64,000 nt of DNA, from assembly GCA_023408815.1 (NCBI GenBank), contig JAEYJO010000052.1, positions 62,001 through 126,000 on the forward strand, written 5' to 3'. This document shows positions 1-9,356 of this stretch, piece after piece. Each line of letters starts with the position of its first letter. Position 1 is the first letter of the stretch. Source of the DNA: Bacillota bacterium (lineage in GTDB: Bacteria; Bacillota; Clostridia; Lachnospirales; Lachnospiraceae). The position numbers and the translations under genes are program-made. A model generated the notes under the pieces. It was not told where the DNA came from, did no database searches, and was given only the letters and a program-made list of their open reading frames with translations.

Positions 1-987
1 CTTAAGCCAGCAGATAAATTTTATAACGGCTGCACTGTCCTTAAGATATATCTCTTCCATTCGGGAAAGCTCGATCTTATTTTTTACTGCCTTTAAAGCT
101 TCCGTAGGGTTACTTTTAAAAACACATTCCGCTTTGTCCGACAATATCTTATACAAAGTATAATTGATATTCCCTTCGTCCAGAAGCACTTTCCCTTCAT
201 AGTCATAACCGTCTAGGAACCTTTCAGCATTTTCATAATCCTCGATCATGATACGGTTTTTCAATGCATATTCTGTGAAGTCCGCCGTAATCTCCTGCGG
301 CTGAATGAAAAGATACAGCTTGGCGGGCGTAAGGAAGCCATAGGAGAGCGCCACCGGATTACACGCCACATCGTTACCCCTTATATTCATAAGCCACATC
401 AAATCGTCGAGCTTGCTCAGCATGAGGTATTCTGCTCCGGATGTTTTCATCTTTTCCCTGACCGTAAGAAGCTTCTCCTCCATGCTCTGTCCGCTTATTT
501 CTTCCGGAAGGATTATGACTTCGTGTGCCGGCAGAAAGGGCCTCTCCTGCCATAAGTTTCCTGCCACATCCTCCTCATAGGAAATACGGATATCCGTACC
601 TTTCAGCTTCCGTTCCAGCTCTTTTCCTTCTTTGCAGCTCACCGTCCGCCCGTCGAAGCCGAGGGTCTGCCCATTCTTCATATTTTCCCTCAGAAAATCG
701 GGAATATCGGGCACACCCTCTTCCATCATCCGGAAAAGCTCGATTCCGCTTCCTGCAAGCTCGTTTTCGGCCTGAATAAAATATCTTCCGTCCGTCCACA
801 GCCCCGCCATGTTGTGCCCTACAACAAGGGTGCCATTAGAACCCGTAAAGCCGGAAAAGTGTTCCCTTACCTTAAAATAATCATCCACGTACTCGGAACC
901 GTGAAAATCCGAGGTAGGAATCATATAAAAATCGATCCCCTTCTCCTTCATACAGTCCCGCAGTTTTGTAAGTCTGTCCTGAACCAT
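1..987 (-). CDS. pepP: Xaa-Pro aminopeptidase (PepP/M24B), N-terminal part, cut by window edge
   Basis: The frame is open from the ATG at 987 to the window edge (329 codons, no stop). The N-terminus contains the creatinase-N type domain of aminopeptidase P, with features such as IPTSDFHGSEY, FSGFTGSNGTLVV and LWTDGRYFIQAE, followed by the second N-terminal subdomain (LSKLDDLMWLMNIRGND). Proteins of this family remove N-terminal residues preceding proline in the cytosol. The metal-binding C-terminal domain lies outside the window, so activity cannot be checked. The start codon overlaps the deoC stop as TGATG, so translation is probably coupled to deoC. The family call is firm; calling it PepP rather than another M24B member is likely. 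Confidence 0.88.
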   Translation of the reverse strand, partial: MVQDRLTKLRDCMKEKGIDFYMIPTSDFHGSEYVDDYFKVREHFSGFTGSNGTLVVGHNMAGLWTDGRYFIQAENELAGSGIELFRMMEEGVPDIPDFLRENMKNGQTLGFDGRTVSCKEGKELERKLKGTDIRISYEEDVAGNLWQERPFLPAHEVIILPEEISGQSMEEKLLTVREKMKTSGAEYLMLSKLDDLMWLMNIRGNDVACNPVALSYGFLTPAKLYLFIQPQEITADFTEYALKNRIMIEDYENAERFLDGYDYEGKVLLDEGNINYTLYKILSDKAECVFKSNPTEALKAVKNKIELSRMEEIYLKDSAAVIKFICWLK

Positions 988-1652
988 CAATAGCTCTCTG
1001 CCTTTCCGGCATTCAATATTCCTACTGCGGAGGAAGTTCCGATTCGCTCACAGCCCTCATTTAGGAATGCTTCCAAATCCTCTCTCGTCTTCACCCCGCC
1101 CGCTGCCTTTATCTTTACCTCTGCTCCGATATGAGCCTTGAACAATCTTACATCCTCAAGCGTCGCCCCGCCCGTTCCGAAACCGGTAGAGGTCTTGATG
1201 TAATCTGCTCCCGCTGCCGTCACCGCCTTGCATAGTGCGATTTTCTCTTCTTCCGTCAAATAGCATGTCTCGATAATCACTTTCAGAATATTTTCACCGC
1301 AGGCCTTCTTTATCGTGCGGATTTCCTCCTCCACCTTATCGAACAAACCGTTTTTCACATCACTGATATTTACTACCATATCGATTTCACAAGCACCATC
1401 CTTTACAGCCTCCTCGGCCTCCGTCACTTTCGCCGCCGTCACGCTGTAACCTAAGGGAAATCCGATGACTGTGCAAATATTGATTTTTTCTCCATATGCG
1501 TCGTGAATGCGTTTCACGTAAGCAGGAGGAACACACACAGAAGCGGTCTTATATTCCAGCGCCTCCTCGCATAAAGTCTCGATATCCTTCCATGTTGCAA
1601 ATGCCTTTAGCTGCGTATGATCTATATGCCGCAGAATTTCTTCGTTCGTCAT
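987..1652 (-). CDS. deoC: Deoxyribose-phosphate aldolase
   Basis: This 221-residue class I aldolase splits 2-deoxyribose 5-phosphate to glyceraldehyde 3-phosphate and acetaldehyde in deoxynucleoside breakdown. Visible family features are EIDMVVN (Asp91), the Schiff-base lysine in ADYIKTSTGFG (Lys153) and the second lysine in KIKAAGGVKT (Lys182). The ATG at 1652 is chosen over an ATG 15 bases upstream because GGAGGAAGG lies a few bases before it. The stop overlaps the next gene (aminopeptidase P) in a TGATG junction. No other deo gene is visible nearby. The length is typical of the family. Confidence 0.95.
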   Translation of the reverse strand: MTNEEILRHIDHTQLKAFATWKDIETLCEEALEYKTASVCVPPAYVKRIHDAYGEKINICTVIGFPLGYSVTAAKVTEAEEAVKDGACEIDMVVNISDVKNGLFDKVEEEIRTIKKACGENILKVIIETCYLTEEEKIALCKAVTAAGADYIKTSTGFGTGGATLEDVRLFKAHIGAEVKIKAAGGVKTREDLEAFLNEGCERIGTSSAVGILNAGKAESY

Positions 1653-1751
1653 AAAGCCTTCCTCCATTTTCTTTTTATAACTTCCCGGAATCTTCAGCCT
1701 TTATTTTAAAGGCTTTCATGTTACTCCTGTGCCACAATAATGACTCCAGGT

Positions 1752-1775
1752 TTTTCTTGAATTTTAACAAGAAAA
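1752..1775. promoter_or_regulatory. 8-bp perfect inverted repeat upstream of deoC
   Basis: TTTTCTTG (1752-1759) and CAAGAAAA (1768-1775) form perfect arms around an 8-base AT spacer. The element lies about 100 bases upstream of deoC and about 110 bases past the GH43 stop. It could be an operator for deoC or a weak 3' hairpin of the glycosidase operon; the sequence does not decide. Confidence 0.35.
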
Positions 1776-1882
1776 TGTTTTTTATGCAACTTTTAGTTTT
1801 CAGGCGCACCCTAAATAAAGGCTATGAAGCAATTCACATCCGGCAGACCATGGGCAAAGAGATTTAATGGACGGATTAATCC

Positions 1883-3487
1883 TTATGAAGGTCCAATTGT
1901 TAAATATTTAAAATCAGCGGGGTTTCCAGAACCGCTTAAGTCCTGGCAGCACAGGCCGAGAAATGTCCCGGTGAAGCCCTGCTCGCCGCTGATCGTCGCA
2001 TACTCATCCGACAGGATCGATACGGGAAGCGGTGTGTTCCTGTCATGGACCGGCATGTAGGCATCGTCGCCCTGCGCATAATAAAAGCGGATGCCTGAGG
2101 GGGCGAACCGGGCGCGCAGTCGTACCGGAATATCAGGCTTTAGCCTGACGGGCATTTCGCAAAGATAACGCATTCGATTGGCATCGCGTATCATTACCTG
2201 CAAATGCCTGCCTATCCCTTCCTCACAGCTGATAAAGCAGTAATAAAAATTGGCTGTGTTATAAAAGAGGGTGATTCCCGCCATCTGCTGGTAATGTGCC
2301 GGATTAAATTCGATTTCCGTTTCCGCCGTAAAACAAGTATCAGCAATACGGACGCCTGCCAGTACCTGCTCATGCTTTGAAAAAATGCTTTCGCCTCCTT
2401 TTAAACGCAGATAACCGGGACGCTCTGTTAAACTTAAATATGCTTCCGTAAGAGGAATTCGAAGGGTGGAAAAGTGAATATCCAAATCCGGACGGTCAAA
2501 TACGTATGTTCTATAAAAATCCGTACGAAATTCCTTTTCCTTCTCATCCCTGTTATGTTCCGCCTCTACCCGCTCCTGCGGCAGCGGGCCGCGGGCAAGA
2601 CGGAACCACCCGTCTTCGGTCCATCTGCCCGCCTGTAAAAAGGTTTCCCTGCCCATAACGCTGTAACCTCCCGTCAGATGCTTTCTGACACCCAAATGGA
2701 CAATAAACCAGTTTCCGTGTCCGTCCTCGAACAAATCTCCGTGCCCCGCATATTGGATCGGCCAGTCCGGTACTTCATAAGCGGATAGAAGCGGTCCTGC
2801 GGGGTCGGCTTCATAAGGGCCTTCCCGTTTTAAGCTTCTTGCCATTGTAATGCAGTGGGTATCTCTCGTACCGCCCTCTGCCGTCATCAGATAGTACCAT
2901 TCTCCATGCCGGTACAGGTGAGGCCCTTCCGTAAATCCCCTCTCTGTCCCTTTAAAAATGCAGACCGTATCTCCGACGAGCCGGCCGGACGCAATATCGA
3001 GCCGCCTCATAAAAATGCCCCGAAACAGATCATGTCCGGGCTGGAAGTCCCATTTCATCTGGACAAGCCATGCTGTCCGATCTGCCTCATCATGGAAAAG
3101 AGAGGCATCAAAGCCGCCGCTGTTTAAATAAACGGGTGTACTCCACGGCCCCCTGATATCCTTTGCGCTCGTTAAATAATTGGCCGTATCCTGCATCCGT
3201 TCCTCGTCGGTCCTGACGATGGAAAATATAAGATAAAAGGTGCCGCCATGAAAGCTCAGGCAGGGCGCCCACACTCCGCCGCCGTTCAAGACTCCGCGCA
3301 GCTCGAGCATTTCCGAGGAATCGAGCGGATAAGTAAGCAGCTCCCAGTCTTTTAAATTCTTCGATTGATGAATCGCCACACCCGGAAACCATTCAAACGT
3401 GGAATTCGCTATATAATAGGTGTCCTCCACCCTGATAACGGAGGGATCCGGATGGAATCCGGGTATGATTGGATTTTCTATCAGCAT
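1883..3487 (-). CDS. Glycoside hydrolase family 43 (beta-xylosidase / arabinofuranosidase type)
   Basis: This 534-residue protein starts with the typical GH43 opening (NPIIPGFHPDPSVI), which carries the catalytic-base Asp. SGGFDASLF (pKa-modulating Asp) and GFTEGPHLY (acid Glu) supply the other two members of the triad. The five-bladed propeller is followed by a C-terminal beta-sandwich of the GH43 C2 type. It has no signal peptide, so it should act inside the cell on imported oligosaccharides. The ATG at 3487 has GAGGA six bases upstream; an in-frame ATG at 3493 is less well placed. It overlaps the rhamnosidase stop by seven bases and closes the sugar operon. Xylosidase versus arabinofuranosidase specificity cannot be read from sequence. 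Confidence 0.9.
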   Translation of the reverse strand: MLIENPIIPGFHPDPSVIRVEDTYYIANSTFEWFPGVAIHQSKNLKDWELLTYPLDSSEMLELRGVLNGGGVWAPCLSFHGGTFYLIFSIVRTDEERMQDTANYLTSAKDIRGPWSTPVYLNSGGFDASLFHDEADRTAWLVQMKWDFQPGHDLFRGIFMRRLDIASGRLVGDTVCIFKGTERGFTEGPHLYRHGEWYYLMTAEGGTRDTHCITMARSLKREGPYEADPAGPLLSAYEVPDWPIQYAGHGDLFEDGHGNWFIVHLGVRKHLTGGYSVMGRETFLQAGRWTEDGWFRLARGPLPQERVEAEHNRDEKEKEFRTDFYRTYVFDRPDLDIHFSTLRIPLTEAYLSLTERPGYLRLKGGESIFSKHEQVLAGVRIADTCFTAETEIEFNPAHYQQMAGITLFYNTANFYYCFISCEEGIGRHLQVMIRDANRMRYLCEMPVRLKPDIPVRLRARFAPSGIRFYYAQGDDAYMPVHDRNTPLPVSILSDEYATISGEQGFTGTFLGLCCQDLSGSGNPADFKYLTIGPS

Positions 3488-6138
3488 ACGCATTCCTCAT
3501 AAACAATGTCATAGCCGCCGGAAAATACCTGAACCGTCAGCTCATTCTTGTTCTTTTCAAAACACAGACCAGCAGCCTCTCTGATTTCCTTTACGTTGCT
3601 AATGCGCAGCACAGCCGTTGTATTACACGGAATTTCGATATGCAGCACGATACAGGTTCCATCCTTTTTCCAGTTGGAAACTATCTTTCCGTAAATGCTT
3701 TCGTAGGATGCATTCACGTAGCTTAACCCTCCGCCGATATGCGGGGCGATGATGCTGTTTTTAAAGCCGGGCCTTTCTTCGTCGCATTCGATGCCGGCCG
3801 CCACGCGGTAAAGCCATTCTCCGATCGCACCGTACGCATAGTGGTTAAAAGAATTCATGTCGGCGCTCCACATCGTTCCATCGGGCTTTTTGCCGTCCCA
3901 ATGCTCCCATACTGTCGTAGCGCCCTGTTTCACCTGATAAAGCCAGGACGGAAAATCGTCCTTCAGAAGAAGCTCATAGGCTTCCTTCGTATGCCCGTTC
4001 CGGCTCAGCGCATGGCAAAAATACGGCGTGCCGACAAAGCCTGTCACAAGATGCCCGTGTTCCTTTTTCAGAAGTTTTAACAAGTCCTCTGTCACGACAG
4101 AACGGCAGTTTCGGGGTACCAGATCGAAGTAGAGCGACAAAATCTGAGCGGTCTGTGTCTGCACATTTAGGTGCCCGTCCTCACAAAGAAACGTCTTTTG
4201 ATAAGTTTTCACGATTTCCTTATAGAGCGTCCCATATTCCTTCGCATCCTTCTCGTTTCCGATGACCGCCGCCATTTTAGAAAACAGATGTGTCGAATAA
4301 GCATAATAAGCCGTGCATGTCAAATCGTTCGGCGTCGCTCCAAAGTAGCTGCCCTCCTCGGCATCAAGCGCCACCCAGTCGCCAAACTGCAGCTTATAGT
4401 TCCAAATATTCCCTGCCGCATGTGTGCGCATAAAATCGATCCATGCCTTCATACTGCTATATTGCCTTTTGATGACAGCCGTATCTCCATACATCAAGTA
4501 CAGCGTCCACGGCATGATGACCGCAACGTCCGCCCAGGCCGCAGCCGAATGCTCACCCTGCCCGATCAGCCAGTCGCCGGCGCTGCGGCCGATCAAAAGA
4601 TCGGGCACAACATGCGGTACACCGCCATCCTCCGTCTGGTCCGCAGCGACATCCACGAGCCATTTCGTAAAGAATGTATAGGTATCCATCAGATAACTCG
4701 CCGTGCGGCAGAAAATCTGGGCATCTCCTGTCCAGCCGAGCCGTTCGTCCCTTTGCGGGCAATCGGTAGGTACATCGAGAAAATTCCCCTTCATTCCCCA
4801 TCGGATGTTGTGATGGAGCTGATTTAGATCGGGGTTGGAACATGTGAAGTTCCCCGTCACTTCCATATCAGAATGCACCGCATAAGCTGTAAAATTCTTC
4901 AGTTCCACCTCTTCCGGATACTCCTTTATCCTCACATATTGAAAGCCCTGATAGGAGAAGTTTGGATGAAATGCGGCCTCCTGACCTCCTCTGCATACAT
5001 AGGTAACGGTCTGCTTCGCCTTGCGCAGATTATCAAGATACACATTCCCTTTTGCATCGAGCACCTCAAAGCAATTTAGGACAACCCGGTCGCCGGATCT
5101 GCCTTTTACCCGAAACTCCACCCAGCCGGTCAGATTCTGTCCAAAATCGATGACAGTATCTCCCTGCGGCGTGACAAACAGTCGTTTTGCCGCAAGCTTC
5201 GTCATCTTCCGCACCTTCGCGCCGCTCTGGGCGGACAGCACCGAAAAATCAAATGTAATCATATGTACCGGTTTCCAATCCTCATATACACACTCCTTCG
5301 TATTCCATTCGGCAACTTCCTTTCTTGCATCATACAACTCTCCATCGTAAATTTCCGAAAACAATATCGGTCCCCATTCGCCTTGCCAACTCTCGTCCGA
5401 CACGACGCTATCCGCACTGCCATCCTCATACATTACTATGATCTTTGCCAAAAAAGCGGCTCTTGTCCCATAGTTATTACGGGCATGTGCAAAGCCCATC
5501 ACGCCTTTATACCAACCGGCTCCAACCAAAGCTCCAAGCGTATTTTCTCCTTCCTGCATATACGCCGTCACATCATGCATCTGATAGAGCAAGTGCTTGT
5601 TATAGGATGTCCATCCCGGAGCGAATTCATCCTCTCCGACCTTTTTCCCGTTGATATAAAAATGATACAGCCCGAGTGCAGTCGTGCATGCATAAGCCGC
5701 TTTGATCCTTTTGGGTATACATACATTTTTTCTTAGATAATATCCCCTGCTGTCTCCCCGATCCTCCTCGGTTTCGATCGTGATGAAGCCGGCATCCCAC
5801 TCTGTGCCCTTCGGGTATGCGGTAACAAAGCTGCTTTCCTTCCAGAAGCTTATGTTTCCGTCTGTCGTTTCAACCCGCATGCGGATCCAATATTTTGTAA
5901 CCGGCTGCAGAACACCGGTATCCAGATTAAGCGTCACATGAACAGACTCTTCCGATTCTATAACACCGCTGTCATACAGGATTTTCTCAAACGCCGCATC
6001 CTGTGCAAGCTGGAGCTGATAGTTCTTCTGAAGCACTGCCCGTTTTTCAGAAACGAGCTTCCAGCCGAGCTGGAAAATACTCTCGATGCCGACCGGCTCC
6101 TCCTGATAATTGATCATTATTTTTGAAATTTCGGCCAT
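3481..6138 (-). CDS. Alpha-L-rhamnosidase, GH78
   Basis: This 885-residue protein matches GH78 from end to end: an N-terminal Ig-like domain, a carbohydrate-binding beta domain (YHFYINGKKVGEDEFAPGWTSY), the (alpha/alpha)6 catalytic domain and a C-terminal beta-sandwich. The signature DCPQRDERLGWTGDAQ holds the proposed general acid, and TTVWEHWDGKKPDG holds the second catalytic Glu. It would release terminal L-rhamnose from pectin side chains, flavonoid glycosides or saponins. No signal peptide is visible, so it is probably cytoplasmic and works on ABC-imported substrate. A GGAGG lies about 12 bases before the ATG. It is flanked by a dehydrogenase gene and by the GH43 gene in the same operon. 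Confidence 0.95.
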   Translation of the reverse strand: MAEISKIMINYQEEPVGIESIFQLGWKLVSEKRAVLQKNYQLQLAQDAAFEKILYDSGVIESEESVHVTLNLDTGVLQPVTKYWIRMRVETTDGNISFWKESSFVTAYPKGTEWDAGFITIETEEDRGDSRGYYLRKNVCIPKRIKAAYACTTALGLYHFYINGKKVGEDEFAPGWTSYNKHLLYQMHDVTAYMQEGENTLGALVGAGWYKGVMGFAHARNNYGTRAAFLAKIIVMYEDGSADSVVSDESWQGEWGPILFSEIYDGELYDARKEVAEWNTKECVYEDWKPVHMITFDFSVLSAQSGAKVRKMTKLAAKRLFVTPQGDTVIDFGQNLTGWVEFRVKGRSGDRVVLNCFEVLDAKGNVYLDNLRKAKQTVTYVCRGGQEAAFHPNFSYQGFQYVRIKEYPEEVELKNFTAYAVHSDMEVTGNFTCSNPDLNQLHHNIRWGMKGNFLDVPTDCPQRDERLGWTGDAQIFCRTASYLMDTYTFFTKWLVDVAADQTEDGGVPHVVPDLLIGRSAGDWLIGQGEHSAAAWADVAVIMPWTLYLMYGDTAVIKRQYSSMKAWIDFMRTHAAGNIWNYKLQFGDWVALDAEEGSYFGATPNDLTCTAYYAYSTHLFSKMAAVIGNEKDAKEYGTLYKEIVKTYQKTFLCEDGHLNVQTQTAQILSLYFDLVPRNCRSVVTEDLLKLLKKEHGHLVTGFVGTPYFCHALSRNGHTKEAYELLLKDDFPSWLYQVKQGATTVWEHWDGKKPDGTMWSADMNSFNHYAYGAIGEWLYRVAAGIECDEERPGFKNSIIAPHIGGGLSYVNASYESIYGKIVSNWKKDGTCIVLHIEIPCNTTAVLRISNVKEIREAAGLCFEKNKNELTVQVFSGGYDIVYEECVC

Positions 6139-6188
6139 TTCGTTTTCTTACCTCCGCATCCGCTTTTCAAAGCTTTGTTTTCTATTTA

Positions 6189-7235
6189 TTAAAACCTCAC
6201 CACCGCCTTGATCACTTCATCCTTATGTTCCAGACTGTACCTTAGCGCCTCTATGCAGTTGTCAAACTCAAACACATGAGAAACTATTTTTTTGAGTGGG
6301 ATCAGGCCTGACGAAACGGCGGCAATCGCCTTCGGATAAAGATTGCGGTAACGGTATACAGAATAGACCGTTCCTTCCATCGCATTCAGTGTCGCGATAT
6401 CAAGCTCCAGCACCGGCTCCGGAGAAACGCCCACAAGAGTCACCTTCCCCGCTCTGCGGATGAGGCGGCAGGTTTGCAGCGTTGTAAAGCGGTTTCCCGC
6501 ACATTCGTATATCTGATCTGCACCGCCGCCAGACAGTGTTCTGGCAAATGCTTCGATATCCTCGCCCTTCACACTGTTAAATGTCCTTGTTGCGCCGACC
6601 TCCAGCGCCTTTTCAAGACGTTTTTCGAGCACATCCGAAACATAAATTTCGCTGACACCCCGCGCCTTTAAAGCCATGACTGTACATAGGCCGATACAAC
6701 CGCTTCCCAGCACGATCGCCGTTTCTCCTATTTTGGCGTTGGAAAGTTCCGCCGCATGCAGACCAACACAAAGCGGCTCCATTAAACCGCCCTCCATCGT
6801 ATCCACGTTATCCGGCAGTTTGAAGCACATCGACGCATCATGCACGCAATAATCAGAAAATACGCCGTCCTTTTCATTTGGGATCGCCATAAATCTTACA
6901 TGTTTGCAAAGATTATAATGTCCTTCCAGACAGTCTTTGCATTTGCCGCAGCCAACACCCGGCTCAAGCGCTACCCGGTCACCGACCGCAAAGTCCTCTA
7001 CTCCTTCGCCGACCGCCGATACGATGCCGCCCGGTTCATGGCCCAGTGCCAGCGGACCATTTAACTCCCAATTGGCCAAACGCCCTTCCTGATAAAAGTG
7101 CAGGTCCGAACCGCATACACCGACATGCTTTAATTGAATCTGGAGCTCTCCTGAGCCGGGCTGCGGGATCGTTCGTTCCACCCATTCTAACTCCTGCTTT
7201 CCCGTCAGCACGCAAACTCTCATCTTACCCTTCAT
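6189..7235 (-). CDS. Zinc-dependent medium-chain dehydrogenase, sorbitol/L-iditol dehydrogenase-like
   Basis: This 348-residue MDR-family polyol or sugar dehydrogenase carries GVCGSDLHFYQEG and GHEPGG (catalytic zinc ligands), a structural-zinc lobe with four cysteines (GCGKCKDCLEGHYNLC) and a Rossmann nucleotide-binding stretch (VLGSGCIGL). It would oxidise a polyol or sugar with NAD(P)+ in the cytosol. The ATG at 7235 has GGAGGG eight bases upstream and overlaps the end of the preceding glycosidase gene by 11 bases. Its place among glycosidases suggests it handles a released sugar or aglycone. The natural substrate is not determined; sorbitol or L-iditol is only the closest family label. 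Confidence 0.9.
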   Translation of the reverse strand: MKGKMRVCVLTGKQELEWVERTIPQPGSGELQIQLKHVGVCGSDLHFYQEGRLANWELNGPLALGHEPGGIVSAVGEGVEDFAVGDRVALEPGVGCGKCKDCLEGHYNLCKHVRFMAIPNEKDGVFSDYCVHDASMCFKLPDNVDTMEGGLMEPLCVGLHAAELSNAKIGETAIVLGSGCIGLCTVMALKARGVSEIYVSDVLEKRLEKALEVGATRTFNSVKGEDIEAFARTLSGGGADQIYECAGNRFTTLQTCRLIRRAGKVTLVGVSPEPVLELDIATLNAMEGTVYSVYRYRNLYPKAIAAVSSGLIPLKKIVSHVFEFDNCIEALRYSLEHKDEVIKAVVRF

Positions 7236-8484
7236 AGTCGATTCCCTCCTTCTTTAATTCCGCCGCCATGGTGACGGCTAACAGATTCCAGTTGATAAAG
7301 CCGCCGTTCATGACCGGCTCCCCGGTATACGGGTCATAATATTCATGCATACAATCATTCTTCTTCAGATCCTCGCCTAACAGCTTCAGTGAATTCTGAC
7401 ACAGCGTTTTGGCTTCTTCCACATAGCCGTATTGAAGCAGCCCGTGAAACACGACATAATTGGCGACAAGCCAGAGCGGGCCAAGCCAATTGGAGGGATT
7501 GTTCGTCGCCTCCAGATTGAACATCTTCTCATCCTTTGCAAGCGTAGCGATTCCGTATTCGGAATAAAAGGTGCGTCGATCCCAAAAATGCGCTGCAAGC
7601 CGCTCAGCCTGCTCCTTTGTTGCAAAACCGCTCCAAAGAGGGATAAATCCGGACCATACCCTTATTTTGATCGGCAGTGTTTTCCAAAACACGCCGAGCC
7701 CTTGATGGAACCAATCAAATTTTCTCGTTTTGATATCGACATCGACTGAATAAAAAAAGCCGTCTCTCTCATCCCAGCATTCCGCCTGAATACTCCGGAC
7801 AAGCGATTGTGCCTCACTAAGATATGTCTCCTGCCCTTTCATTCCAAGCTTGCTTAAAAAGTCTGCCATGCACTTGAACTCCTGCACAAGAAAGCTGTTT
7901 AAATAAATATTTGCCGTGGAAAACTTCGGCCTGCCAAAGCTGGCCGGATCGTTGTCCATCCCGATCATAATGTCATCACACCATACATAAAGACCTGCAT
8001 TTTCATTAAAATAAATCTTTCGGTAATATTCAAAATAGCGCTTCAATCCGTCCGCAAAGTCCGCCGCCCACGAATAATCATCAATATATTCGCTGATAAT
8101 GCAAATCTGCCCGCACAAAAACGGTTTGTGCATGTTCATGAGCACACCTTCCTTGTGCTTCATGTTTAAGTACGGCTCCGGCCAGTCCCCCACCTCGATC
8201 ATCATCGGAATGTAACCATCCTCAAGCTGATGATCGAAGAAATTCTGCACATTTCCTTTCGCATGCACCAGAATTTTTTCCTGCGTCTCCTTTGGGAACT
8301 CCTCCATTATTCCAAGCAATCCATAGACGGACCAGTACGTATCCCAATCCCACACATTTCCGTCATAGACGGATCCTGGATCGATAAACGGATATCGAAT
8401 GAAGGAATGCGGCTCCTTCAATACCGTCTCCACGTTTTTAAGCATATAGTTTTTAATCAATTGTTCATATTCCTGATAACTCAT
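7225..8484 (-). CDS. (alpha/alpha)6-barrel glycosidase of the GH37/GH63 (clan GH-G) type
   Basis: This 419-residue protein shows clan GH-G features: YDGNVWDWDTYWSVYGLLG resembles the trehalase/glucosylglycerate-hydrolase WD-x-Y signature, ATNNPSNWLGPLWLVANYV matches the second conserved block, and YYDPYTGEPVMNGGFINWN the C-terminal block. It has no signal peptide and is expected in the cytosol. It could hydrolyse an alpha-glucosidic or related bond in the imported compound. Known families are trehalase GH37 and processing glucosidase/glucosylglycerate hydrolase GH63; the protein fits neither closely by eye. AAGGATAAGGAAG precedes the ATG. The next gene overlaps it by 11 bases. Confidence 0.72.
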   Translation of the reverse strand: MSYQEYEQLIKNYMLKNVETVLKEPHSFIRYPFIDPGSVYDGNVWDWDTYWSVYGLLGIMEEFPKETQEKILVHAKGNVQNFFDHQLEDGYIPMMIEVGDWPEPYLNMKHKEGVLMNMHKPFLCGQICIISEYIDDYSWAADFADGLKRYFEYYRKIYFNENAGLYVWCDDIMIGMDNDPASFGRPKFSTANIYLNSFLVQEFKCMADFLSKLGMKGQETYLSEAQSLVRSIQAECWDERDGFFYSVDVDIKTRKFDWFHQGLGVFWKTLPIKIRVWSGFIPLWSGFATKEQAERLAAHFWDRRTFYSEYGIATLAKDEKMFNLEATNNPSNWLGPLWLVANYVVFHGLLQYGYVEEAKTLCQNSLKLLGEDLKKNDCMHEYYDPYTGEPVMNGGFINWNLLAVTMAAELKKEGIDYEG

Positions 8485-8489
8485 CTTCC

Positions 8490-9344
8490 TTATCCTTTCG
8501 TCGCTCCGGCAGTCATGCCTTCGATTACTCTCTTATTCAAAAACAGATACATGATCAGCATCGGGATGACGCAGATCGATACCGACGCAAAGATTGCGCC
8601 CCAGTTTTTTGTTCCGAACTCATCCGTAAAATACAGCAGTCCCGTCTGCACGGTCTTTAATCTCTTACTGCTCACAAACGTCATCGCAGCGAGCAGATCA
8701 TTCCATTTAAAGAAAAACTGGATGACAATATTGGTAATGATCGCATTTTTGATGAGCGGAATGACAATCCGGAATAACAGCCCGTGAATCCCACAGCCGT
8801 CAATTACCGCAGCTTCTAAAATCTCATCCGGCAAAGAACGCATATAACCGCTCGTCAGAAAAACAGAGAATGAGATCGAAGTCGAGACATAAATCAAAAT
8901 AAGGCATGTCCGTGTATTGATCAGACTCATTTTACTGAATATCTGAAACAAGGGAATCATGGCGGTTGTAAAGGGCACCATGATTCCAAAGGCAATGTAC
9001 TGATCGAGCGCCTTTTTCCACTTCCACTCCATTTTAACGAGCGCAAACGACATCGTCACTGTGATGATCGTAATAAAGAAGATCGAAACGCATGTATTAA
9101 TCAGGCTGTTCCTAAAAAAGAGCGACATATTTCCTTTTGTCCACGCGTCAATATAATTTTGTACATAGAATCCTTCATTCAGCGCATAGGCCGCCTTCGT
9201 AACGAATTCGGACGGTTGCTTCAGAGATGCCGTGATCATCCAGAATAACGGATAAATATCGATAAACACCACGACCAGAATAAGGAGTGTGATAAAAGAT
9301 CTTTTGATTTTCTTCTTTATCTTAAATAAAGCATTTACATTCAT
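8490..9344 (-). CDS. Carbohydrate ABC transporter permease, MalG/AraQ type
   Basis: This 284-residue inner-membrane permease has an N-terminal transmembrane helix (ITLLILVVVFIDIYPLFWM) and a six-helix core. The EAA loop for docking of the ATPase is seen as LPDEILEAAVIDGCGIHGLLF. It ends VIEGMTAGATKG, a typical MalG-like terminus. It should pair with the MalF-like permease upstream. GGGAGG lies before the ATG. No ATP-binding gene is present in this locus, so a shared MsmK-type ATPase encoded elsewhere is expected. Confidence 0.94.
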   Translation of the reverse strand: MNVNALFKIKKKIKRSFITLLILVVVFIDIYPLFWMITASLKQPSEFVTKAAYALNEGFYVQNYIDAWTKGNMSLFFRNSLINTCVSIFFITIITVTMSFALVKMEWKWKKALDQYIAFGIMVPFTTAMIPLFQIFSKMSLINTRTCLILIYVSTSISFSVFLTSGYMRSLPDEILEAAVIDGCGIHGLLFRIVIPLIKNAIITNIVIQFFFKWNDLLAAMTFVSSKRLKTVQTGLLYFTDEFGTKNWGAIFASVSICVIPMLIMYLFLNKRVIEGMTAGATKG

Positions 9345-9356
9345 AAAACTTCCTCC

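Noticed and set aside
4171..4827. 218-codon open frame on the plus strand
   Set aside because: It lies fully inside the GH78 gene on the opposite strand, shows no family motif or ribosome site, and is explained by codon composition of the real gene.
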